NCBI RefSeq assembly: GCF_021347895.1
Contig: NC_067124.1
Location: forward strand, 2,735,630 to 2,799,629
DNA length: 64,000 nt
Direction: 5' to 3'
Source of the DNA: Acanthochromis polyacanthus
Taxonomy: Eukaryota > Chordata > Actinopteri > Pomacentridae
Below are positions 52,890-62,395 of the stretch, piece after piece (within the stretch, counting starts at the first letter, position 1; every line of letters starts with the position of its first letter). Under the pieces are notes generated by a model. It did not search any database and was not told the DNA's origin. It worked only from the letters and a program-made list of their open reading frames with translations. Both the position numbers and the translations under genes were made by a program.

Positions 52890-54343
52890 TATATAATTTT
52901 CCTGCCCAGCAAACCAATCAGTGACCCTGCGGGTTTATTATCTAATTCTCATCTGTGTTATCATAAAGATAAAAGATGGCTGACTCTGCCTCGGCTGCTC
53001 GGGTTGCTCCTGCTTTTAAACGTTCTCGTTGAAGCCTGAGATCTATCACACCGCAGATGGAAGGGTGGTTGTAGAGGATGAACTGCTGAATTTCCTCTAT
53101 GTTAAACTAAAGACAATGAATCAGGATGAGATTGTTATTCTGGCTTCAAATGCTTTTGACTCTGAGTGGATTGAGTCCTCTAAGAAGGCTCTCTTTGAGC
53201 TCTGTCCTTCAACACAAATAAAAAACGTCTTTCACAAAGGGGCACAGAAAGACGTAAATAACATCAAGAGTTGTCTCAAAGTTTTGAACGAGTGTGGCGA
53301 GACTGTGCCCAGATTCGTGTCATATTATTTGGATGATTTGCCTCCAGTGTCATTCAACAGTTTGGACGTTTCATGTTTACTAACAAAAATGGAGCAACTT
53401 AGCGCGGAGGTAGCCACCTTAAAACATACTGTAAAGCAACAAACTGACATTTGCACTGACCTTCGTATGGTTACTGAAAGTATTCGTGACAGAGTGAGTA
53501 CTTTGGAGTATGGCCCTTCGGCAAAACAACTAATGTTGCTAATGCGGATGTATCGACAACAGTCACGGGCACGTATGTGAGTGAGTTCCTAAGGGACCAA
53601 GTCCCAGCTACTGAGGTGACTACAGCAGTTCCAGCCCATGAGGATGACCCGTCTCAGGTGAAATCTGCATCGGATTGGAATCTGCCTGTGCCACTGTCGC
53701 CAAAATGGAACCAGGTTGTGAGAAAAGGCCGACGTGTAACAACAGAGGAGGCTCCGGCTCGACCACCGCGCTGCTGCGGTTGGACTGGTGAAGCGACCCA
53801 AGACCACTAAGCCCATCGTTGGCACTGGGACTCGTTTGGTAACATCAGGACGGTCAGAACCAAGTTAGTGAGTGTGTTTGCTTCCAGATTTTCACCGGAT
53901 TTGGATGAAGGTACTCTAACACATTATCTCAAGGAAAAACTTGCTCTTGAAGTTGCATGCACTAAGATAGATATTGGCGCACAATCGATTTAGCTCGTTT
54001 AAAGTTTTGTGCTGAATGTAAAGACGTGAACGAGATGTTTGACCCAGATCTTTGGCCAGAGGGTGCACTCGTGCGGAGATACTATGAGCCTCGCCGTGGA
54101 TATGCCAGGCCTGAGCTTGGCACAGGAGATGATCGCGCGCGTAATGGCACCCATGGTGGTGGCACAACTAGTTGGAATCATGGATATACGAGTCTTGTCC
54201 TATAATTGTCGCGGTTTTGCCGGCTCGGAAACAGCGAGGGGGATCAAGCTCGTCGTTTGATTGTCGACAGTCTTTATTAAATTGTGACATACTCTGTTTG
54301 CAAGAGACTTTTTTAGCGCAACAACAGTTGCAGAAGCTGAACA
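52890..54343 (+). mobile_element. LINE, 5' part with ORF1 and start of ORF2
   Basis: The 5' region of a non-LTR retrotransposon on the plus strand. It runs from an approximate 5' end near 52890 through ORF1 and into the first 55 codons or so of ORF2, where it is cut off by an inverted L1-like element. ORF2 starts at the ATG at 54180 with MDIRVLSYNCRGF, the N-terminal strand of an APE-type endonuclease with its catalytic asparagine. In a shifted frame it continues with LLNCDILCLQETF, which carries the catalytic glutamate. The right part of the LINE was not found before the assembly gap. Confidence 0.8.
52977..54260 (+). pseudogene. LINE ORF1 (frameshifted)
   Basis: The likely start is MADSASAARVAPAFKRSR at 52977, with an early frameshift. 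The next frame (to 53580) holds a 180-residue region including VASL-type heptads (MEQLSAEVATLKHTVKQQTD), probably a coiled coil. A further frame change leads to a segment with VSVFASRFSPDLDEGTLTHY, and after another frame change WPEGALVRRYYEPRRGY appears. The latter pattern closes many ORF1 proteins of fish LINEs. At least three frame changes make it non-functional. ORF1 proteins bind RNA and chaperone retrotransposition. Confidence 0.72.
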
Positions 54344-55966
54344 CTTTTTTTTTTTTGATACTTCACATTTTTATTTGAGTTTTTTTTTACATTAAAAATT
54401 AAAGAAATACATAAGCATCATGATGGCGAGTCTGGTACAGAAAACAGGACAAATGTGGTTCAATAAACAAAAACAAGAGAGTAACAGTCATGGTTGTCAA
54501 TATCCATTATCCTAGAAAAAACAAACAAAAAAGGGCACATGATCAGGTCTGTCAATCCTTGAGTATCATTCAATATCAAACTGTGTCCATTTCTCCCACT
54601 TATTCGCAAACACACTCTCTCTCATTCTTAGCCGGTAGGTCATTCTTTTCATGTTCTAGATCTCTCTGATAAGATCCAACCATTGAGTTGTCATGGGTGG
54701 TTCAGCCTTGCACCAGTTTGTTGTAATTGCTTTTTTGCAAGTGACCAACAATATTTTAGTTAAATACCTATCTTTTCTGGAACATATTCATTTTAAACTT
54801 CCAAGGTACATAACCTTACACTCTTTAGGGAATTACAGATCCCAAAATTTTCCTTCATTATATTGTAAACACCTGTCCAGAAAGAATTTAGTTTATGGCA
54901 CCCCAGAAAATGTGTGTAATGAGTGCTTCCTCTCTCACCACATAGCCTCCAGCATGTTATGCTGGATACCAGTTTGTCTACTCTTAAGTTTTGGTCAGGT
55001 TTTGCCACCCGAATTCCCTCCATGTTCTTGAGTTCGTAGTTGTGTGCTGTGTTTCGCACATATTATGCATTCCTCCAGGGTAATGTTTATATTCAGCTCC
55101 CTTTCCCACTTCTCTTTAATGTACTGAGTAGAAGCAGTTTCTGAGTCCTCAAACTTCGGTACAACACTGAGACTGCCTTGAGCTTTGTTCCACTATATGT
55201 CCTGTTCATACATCAAGTTACCATTTAAAGCTTTTGCGGTATGTATTTTCCCTTATATAATAGTCTCTTAGCTGAAGATATCTAAAATGATCCCTGTTTT
55301 CTAATCCATATCTCATTTTTAACTCCTGGAAGCTCATTACATTCCCATTCTTTATTACTGGTACAGATAGCTGTGAGCCCTTTCCTACCCCAGTCCTTGA
55401 AGTTGTGATCACTTAGGCTTGGTTTAAACCTGTCATCATATGCAAACCAACTTTAGCAATTTTATATCTCTCTCCAATTTGTGTTTGTTTGACCAAATCA
55501 AACCAGATATTCAATGTGTGTAGAGTTATTGGACTGATCATGTCCTGTAGTGATTGCATTATTTTGAATTACCAATCAAGGACTGGGTTGGAACATCTGC
55601 CACCGCCCTCTCAATGTCTTTCCACTTTGCAGAGTAGCTTTCAATCACACCACTTAACCACTGGCCTGAGTTGTGCTGCCCAGTAGTAGTTTTTCAAATT
55701 GGCAGTGCTCTACCTCCTTTATCCTTTCCCAGTTGTAGTGTACAATATTTATCCGTGGTTTTTTACCGTTTCATATAAACCTGAATCATTCTATCTCAGA
55801 TTTTAAACTTTTCTTGTGGAATCTTGATAGGCAGACACTGAAAAAATATAGCAGCCTAGGGAAAATATTTCATTTTAATTATTTCGATTCTTGAATTAAA
55901 ATCTAAAGGCAAGGTCGACCATGCTTTCTATGTCTCTACGATTTGGATGTGAATAGGGTCATAATT

Positions 55967-56549
55967 TAGCCCAGCCGCGCTAGACAACCCACAGCAACGA
56001 ATTTAATTCTCTGCCAGGGTGGGTCTAGTTACCCTCCATAAGGCTCGAGGCTGGATTCTCCTAAAACTGGCCGGACCAATCACCATGAAGTGTAGAGTCA
56101 GAAGGCGGGCATAACTAAGTGACGACAGAGGCGTGACGATTCTGACAGAAACAACCGGCGCACAATAAACAGTTATCTTTGGACTTGGCTTTGGCCACAG
56201 CCCTTAAAGATTTGAAGCTAAAATTCAACTTGAAAGACAAACAAAGGACGGCACTGAAGTGTTTCATTGAGAAGAAAGACGTATTTGGACTTATACCGAC
56301 GGAATATGGCAAATCCTTAATATACCAGTTGGCTCCGCGGCTCCGCTGGTTGGGAAGCTAATGGGACTTAGCCACAATCCGCCGGTGCTCTCGGAACTCC
56401 GTCAGCCTATTCGTTGCGTTGATTGGTTGTATACCTACCCAATTGCTGCAGAGGGATTTGATAGACAACCTTTTAGCCCGCCTCCCTCCCTGTCGAGCTT
56501 CCCTAGACTCTTGTGCCGTCAGAAACATGGGTGTAGCATGGCTAGGCTA
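55967..56549 (+). mobile_element. 583-bp DNA transposon with 9-bp target duplication
   Basis: Flanked by GTCATAATT at 55958-55966 and again at 56550-56558. The termini TAGCCCAGCCGCGCTAGAC and, reverse-complemented from the right, TAGCCTAGCCATGCTACAC form an inverted repeat with four mismatches. A 9-bp duplication is typical of Mutator-like elements, so that superfamily is inferred. It interrupts the L1-like ORF2 and carries a RecQ-like coding fragment. Confidence 0.78.
56179..56361 (+). pseudogene. RecQ-helicase-like fragment inside the DNA transposon
   Basis: A 60-codon frame reading LALATALKDLKLKFNLKDKQ and then RTALKCFIEKKDVFGLIPTE, followed by YGKSLIYQLAP. It resembles the start of a RecQ-type superfamily 2 helicase, i.e. 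motif 0 (KDKQRTAL) and motif I/Walker A. In motif I the usual PTGxGKS reads PTEYGKS, so the P-loop glycine is replaced by glutamate. The frame ends shortly after motif I, with no DEAH box. It is therefore a non-functional capture or the decayed remnant of the element's own helicase. Confidence 0.65.
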
Positions 56550-56716
56550 GTCATAATTTGCTTTGTAGAGGTGAGTAAGCTGTTTTGTAAGAGTCACACC
56601 GAGATATTTAATCTTTTTTGATTGCCATGTTAATTGGTATGTATCCTTGGTTTGTGGGAAAGGAGTATAATTAAAGGTCAAGATCTGTGTTTCATTTACA
56701 TTTATTTTGTATCTGA

Positions 56717-56816
56717 NNNNNNNNNNNNNNNNNNNNNNNNNNNNNNNNNNNNNNNNNNNNNNNNNNNNNNNNNNNNNNNNNNNNNNNNNNNNNNNNNNNN
56801 NNNNNNNNNNNNNNNN
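56717..56816. other. assembly gap (100 N)
   Basis: Exactly 100 unknown bases, the conventional length for a gap of unknown size. It falls inside the nested LINE stack, 714 bp before the start of the second duplicated copy. Confidence 0.99.
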
Positions 56817-57525
56817 CATTTATCTCATTTCATAGTAATTTCATAGTAGCCCAGCAAAATGTGAGCGCCCCTAAGATAAAATGATAAAGACATGCTTGTT
56901 GTCAGGAAGTGTTTCAAACATTAAAAAAATATTACTTTACAAAGATTTCAACCGTATTTCTGAATATATGTCAATGGAGTGGGACATATAAAAAATTCAG
57001 TAATTGTTTGTGATGTCACAGTGCATGTAACTAAGCAACACAAATCAAGGATTTAGAAGAAAAACTATTTAGACCAAATGACTTTCACAATATTTGGTGA
57101 GGTTTTTAAACATTTAAAACTTTAAAGTTACACGTAGACTTACTACCAATCAATTTGTGTATTGCACAGACAGTTCCATTGCAGCCCTGACCGACATCTA
57201 CATATAAAAGAGGGGCCCTCCAGAGCCTGCAATGGAGGGCCACTCTTTGATGTGTAGGTGTCAGTCAGGCTGAACTGTTGTGTTAACACCTACAGCTCCA
57301 CGGAAGGCTATGGAGGGCCACTCTTTGATATGTAGATGTCAGGCATGGCTGATGGGCCCCTCTTGGCAGTTTTTTAAAAAAATAAAAAAATGCATGTTTG
57401 AAGTTATATTCTGTTGAAAGACCTTAAAAGAAAATTTTATAAATGATTTTTGTTTCAACAAAATATCTCGAAACACTGGGCCACTGTTACCAGTTTTCTA
57501 CGACAGTCCCCTCTTGGCTTGTCAC

Positions 57526-57529
<4 letters not shown>
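56817..57529. other. gap-adjacent sequence with hairpin motif
   Basis: Non-coding. Most of it is anonymous AT-rich sequence. At 57186-57344 there are three copies of an arm of about 35 bp, two of them forming a hairpin (reported separately). It has no counterpart to the left of the first duplicated copy. Confidence 0.6.
57186..57344. repeat. hairpin with three related arms
   Basis: An arm at 57186-57222 is the imperfect inverse of 57233-57269 around a 10-base loop. The sequence TGGAGGGCCACTCTTTGAT from the right arm is repeated in direct orientation at 57311-57344. Confidence 0.75.
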
Positions 57530-57563
<34 letters not shown>

Positions 57564-58062
57564 ACAAACTGTACACAAACATACTAGATCGTGTGTCTAA
57601 TGGGGAACTTATTGAAGCTGGCAGCGTGAGCGTCATCTCCAGTCTGCTCTGTATTGGTGATATAAAACTCTGTTACTAAGCAGGCGTTCCGTGTTGTTGC
57701 ACATTACCATCTGCTACTATCCCTCTCGCTTTAAACAGTGTGGGAAGATTGGATCTTTTCAGTGTGCTTGTTTCTTTCTCTCCCTGCTCGTTCTACGTCT
57801 TCCCACCATGTCTGATCTGTGAACGTTTCCAAAAATAATCTCTCATTACATGGATCATGGCATGGCTAATTATCACATGCACATCTCACACAAACAAAGG
57901 GTCCAGGTAATGCTGAAGGTTGATCAGATTGCTTTGTGGCATCCACAGAGAGGCTAAATCAAAGATAATCAAGGCATTTTTTTTACATTTTTATCATCCT
58001 GACATTTTTATTTTGAGTTCATGCTTCAGTTTTAACTTATAACTTGGACTTATTGCTGATTT

Positions 58063-58213
58063 ATTTATTTATTTATTTATTTCATTTATTTAATCAGGGA
58101 CAATGCACAATAAACATTAATCCATATAAGGAAAATATGCATGTGCCAGGTTATAGCACAAAGAGCTAATTTCCACCTGTAGTCCCTGGGCAGGTTGCTG
58201 TTACCATTAAAAG

Positions 58214-58244
<31 letters not shown>

Positions 58245-59052
58245 AAACAGTACATTGTAACAGTCACACAGTAACACATACAGTTACAGTTTACCCCAGT
58301 CACTCAATGTGTACAAACTTGCTGCGACAATAACCATGTTCTAGTTAAACGCTTGAACACGCTAAAGTCTGTGCATGCCATGATTTCACTGGGAAGAGTG
58401 TTCCAAAGGCTCACAGCTCTGTAAGAAAATGACTGTTGGCCAAAAGTAGTTCTGCACCTTGGAACAATACACTCTCCTCTGACTGTCGACCGTGTAGACC
58501 GAGAAATTTGTTCTGCACTCAGAGTAATAAACTTTCTCAGTGGGGGGGCAGTCAGATTATGAATTATTTTAAATAATAAGGAAATTTGATTGAATTTAAT
58601 TAAATTATCAAAACTAAAAAAATTGTATTTATTAAGGATGTTACAGTGATGATATCGAAAAGGCTTTCTATCATGAATTTTTAGGGCTCTCTTATACAAA
58701 GACTCAAGTGGTTTCACTGATGTTTCACAAGCCTGAGACCAGCTGGACATACAATATAAAAGATGCGGGACAATCATCGTATTGAGATAAGTATAAGAGG
58801 CCTCTGTTGTTAAAGAATTTCTAATATGTTTATAATTCATTAAATTAAATTTTAGTTTATTACCAATTTTTTTAATATGGGTTTTAAAACAAAGATTTGA
58901 ATCTATTGTTAAACCCAAGTATTTTGTTTCATCTACATTTTTAAGTTTTTGCCCATTTACTTCGATTTCACATATTTTTAATAGTTTTCTTTTATTTGAA
59001 AAAAACATTGAGACTGTTTTATCTAAGTTTAGAGTGAGGCAGGATGTCTGTA
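58063..59052 (-). mobile_element. 5'-truncated LINE insertion
   Basis: Inserted on the minus strand into the duplicated segment; copy 1 has the empty site at 35670/35671. The 3' end is a (TAAA)n-type tail, seen as ATTTATTTATTTATTT from 58063. It is followed by a 3'UTR with TTTAATCAGGGACAATGCAC and a poly(A)/poly(T)-like run at 58209-58247. No clear target-site duplication is visible. Confidence 0.9.
58304..59052 (-). pseudogene. reverse-transcriptase C-terminal fragment of the LINE insertion
   Basis: An uninterrupted minus-strand frame of about 248 codons, open from the truncated 5' junction to a stop. It starts inside the reverse-transcriptase domain (LNLDKTVSMFF, then KYLGLTIDSNLCFKTHI, the thumb-proximal region). 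It continues through the C-terminal tail (RALKIHDRKPFRYHHCNIL, SRSTRSTVRGECIVPRCRT). Catalytic palm motifs and the endonuclease are missing through 5' truncation, so it has no start codon of its own. The frame is unbroken, which indicates a young insertion. The clade is not resolved (Jockey/CR1/L2 group by pattern). Confidence 0.85.
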
Positions 59053-61370
59053 GCCACAACAGAAACTGTAAGAAAGATTATGTTGAACATTTCATAGAAC
59101 AAGACTTGAGAGCAATCAGAGTTTGAGCTTAAGACCAATGCTGGCATGGAAAAATCCCCACACGTACAATCCTACCATGCTAATGTTTAGCACATATAAT
59201 GTTTACCATGTTTAACATCATACATTACTGTGTTACCTTGATGGTATTTTCTAATTTGCACCAAGGCTTAGTGAAGGTTGAAGCAAATCATGCAACTGCT
59301 AAAGGGCTCCAGGCCTACAGGGGTCCTAAAATGCAGATGTTCATGTCATTTGTGCTTACATTCTCCATTATTTGATTTATTGTGCTTTAATGAATCTTTT
59401 TTTTTTTCCGTTTATTCTGAGTTCAAACTTATTGGCTTCATTTTTTCTGTCAGTTAACACACAATGAAAACTTGAAGTGAGATCATATTATTCCATCATA
59501 GATGTACTTTAAAAAGCTGCAACCACAAATATTTTCATTACAGTTACATGTCTGTATGTTTCTTTATTATTCTATGAATAGTTTTTTTCCTGTAAAATTT
59601 CAGAAAATATTTTAAAATGCCTACTAATATTTCTAACAGTTTTGTCCCGACCAGTGGTCAAAAACTCAAATATGATGAGTTTACTACTAAAGATAATTAC
59701 AAAAACTAACTAGTATTCATATTTATGAAGCTGATTCCAAATATTTTTACTGACAATTACTTTAAACCTTGCTTCATTTTTTGTGAATCACTTAGTAGAT
59801 GAATCATCTTAAGATTTTTGACTGCAGGCTGTTCTTTTAAATTTTATTTTTATTAATCACTTTAGAATGTGGGGAAGTATTGAAAAACATCTATTATTAT
59901 TACACCTACAACAAGATTAATTCCAGCCCTGGAATGCTTGCTGGCTTCTGGGTGTCTGGGGAAACAATGAAAATGCCCAACAACTTATTTTCACCCTGGA
60001 GTCTCTCAGGAGGATAATCCAGCCATGAACCATGATTAGTACTAACCATAAAGCACCGCTGAGGCTGAGGGGAACGTCATTAGTTCTGACGGTATTAAGC
60101 CATAAACCAAAGCAGTAGACTTCCCTCCAGGGCCAACAAAAATTAACTGATCACTAAGATGTGCATGTGCCAGATTTCCAATATTTTGAAGACTTTTTAG
60201 TCAAAATCATTAATGTGATTCTTATTTTTCCACTAGCTGAAAAACAAAGGATCACTAAACTCATTAGCTATCGTCATCTGGGAACCCTGAATACAGCAGT
60301 CTGTCTGGTAGATGTTTAGATATTTCACGTGTTGAATGAAAACCTCACCTGCTGAAGGCAGAGAAGGACATGTCTAAGGATTGAAAGTAAAGTAAAAAAA
60401 AGTAAAAAAACAACAAATACTATATCAAATTACAAATAAAGGCCTGTGACCCTTAACAAAACCTCCAGCAGAAAACCTCCCCGGGCTCTCAATCATTAAA
60501 GAACTTCTGAACGATATTAATTCCAGATAAATTAGTCCATTAGCATGCCTCCTTTTTACTGCAGCCCTTGGTCTGCTACCATTAAGTGACTCATCCACTA
60601 AGGCAGATGTTTTTGGATCTAAATCATAATAGCGTTCTCACTGAATTTTAATGAATACCAGGAAATGGCCCCATCCAACACTTAGCGAGTGTTATTCTAC
60701 CTTTTACCAAAGACTTCTGTAAAAATCAGTTCACAGATGTACATTGAAACTCAATGTCTATTTCTGTTTAAACATTCTGAAAGGCCAGCTGATGCATTTT
60801 TGTTCTCAGTGGCCAAGAAACATATTGATGTACTGAGGCAGTTTTGTTTGGATGGCAGCAGAATGAGCAAAACACTTTCATTATACCAGCCTGTATATTA
60901 TCAGTGCAAGTCTGATGCCTGAGTGATTTCACTAAACTTAACATCTGAGTTTATTAACCTTTACTTTGCCTATTCCTTTTGATTTGATACAATGGTGTGG
61001 GAGCTGGATCAGAAAATGCCACACTTCTTGAAGTGTTTGCTGTAGTTTCAGGAGAGATAATGACTTTAGTTTTCCACCTCTGCCTGGATATTCGAAGCTA
61101 CTAGATGATTTATACGACCATCCAGCTACATCTTCCTGGCAGTCAGACCAAGGATTCTTCCTCTGAAACTCTCTTACTCAGTTTCTGTCCACAGAGTATA
61201 TAAGGAAATTAGGAGCAGGAGCAAAACCTGCAGCACATTGAAAATCATTTCTCATATAGATTATCTGGTATGGGGGTGTGTGTAATTTCTCCAAAGCCCT
61301 TCAAGAAAGAACTGCAGTAATAAGCTGCTCACATTTATTATATCGTACACAGAGTCATCCAGAGGCCTGA

Positions 61371-61372
<2 letters not shown>

Positions 61373-61454
<82 letters not shown>
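61373..61454. repeat. (CA)n microsatellite
   Basis: A CA tract of about 82 bp, the counterpart of 37994-38102. Confidence 0.97.
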
Positions 61455-61457
<3 letters not shown>

Positions 61458-61760
61458 GTCTGGTTCTTATATCCCCGTGGGGACTTACCATTGACTCCCA
61501 TTCATATCTAACTCCTAACCCTTACCCTTACCCTAACCTTAACCAACAACAAAACAATGCCTAACCCTAAAGAAACTTTTTTGCACTTTTATTTTTTTCA
61601 GTAACAACAACATGGCCAAGAAAGCACTGTTTCCCCCCGTGGGGACCTCATTTTTGGTCCCCACTGTGACGCGAGTCCCCACTGAGATAGCGTGGAGTCA
61701 GGTCAAAGTCCCCACCAAGTCCCCACCGGTATAGATAAACACATACACACACCCACAAGA
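61455..61760 (+). repeat. GTGGGGAC / TAACCC-like repeat block (second copy)
   Basis: The counterpart of 38103-38400, differing by a few substitutions in the TAACCC-like run (for example ATATCTAACTCC against ATACCTAACCCC). Confidence 0.9.
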
Positions 61761-62082
61761 ATAGTCTGTCGAAAAAAATATATATAAAGATCCAACAAAC
61801 CCATCAGTCCTTCAGTTAAAATTGTTGACATTTCACCACATTGTAGACTGTACTATTCTGCAAATTAAGAAACAGAAAGTTTACCAATGTCCAGAACAAA
61901 TAGGCAAAAATAGAAAATTTGTCTACTTTAAAATGAACAGATCTTTGTAAACTCGAGATTTAGGACCAAATTAATGGAATGTTGCATTTCCGAGAAAGGT
62001 ATTTATTGAACAATCCAGATGAGGAATCAAAAGAATCTAAATCACACGCAAGATTTAAAAACACAATTTAAACCAGCATATT

Positions 62083-62395
62083 TGGGGCGGCTGTGGCTCA
62101 GGTGGTAGAGCGGGTCGTCCAATGATCGAATGGTTGGCGGTTCGATTCCCGCTCTCGCCTAGTCATGTGCTGCATGCCGAAGTTTCCTTGGGCAAGATTC
62201 TGAACCCCGAATTGCCTACCAGTGACTGTTCCACTGGTGTGTGAATGTATACTGACTGATGTTGCAGGTTGATTAGCAACCTGCACATTAGTGTGTGAAT
62301 GTGTGTGTGTCTGGGTGAATGGGAGCAATTGTTGTAAAAGCGCTTTGAGTACTCTGATGAGTAGAAAAGCGCTATATAAGAGCAAGTCCATTTAC
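62083..62395 (+). mobile_element. tRNA-derived SINE insertion with target duplication
   Basis: A 313-bp element flanked by CATATT on both sides (62077-62082 and 62396-62401). The head has an A box (GTGGCTCAGGTGGTAGAGCG) and a B box (GGTTCGATTCC), which are tRNA-like Pol III promoter elements. The body includes TTTCCTTGGGCAAGATTCTG. The tail region reads AAGCGCTATATAAG followed by AGCAAGTCCATTTAC. Copy 1 of the duplication has the empty site, with a single CATATT near 38721. Confidence 0.93.

Larger units (their letters stand above)
54344..56716 (-). pseudogene. L1-like LINE ORF2 3' part, inverted and interrupted
   Basis: Read on the minus strand, this begins at the assembly gap with NVNETQILTFNYTP and IKYLGVTLTK, the region just after the reverse-transcriptase palm. 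It then resumes after a DNA-transposon insertion with residues resembling RIEIIKM and NGKKPRI. It continues through MSFQELKMRYGLENRDHFRY (55218-55412) and CHKLNSFWTGVYNIM (54793-55059), ending in a poly(A) tail seen as a T-run at 54344-54357. The order of these motifs matches the C-terminal part of fish L1/Tx1-type ORF2. Many stops and frameshifts are present. Confidence 0.8.

Noticed and set aside
62095..62170. Possible tRNA gene
   Set aside because: The A and B boxes belong to a SINE head. The body, tail and target duplication show a retroposon.
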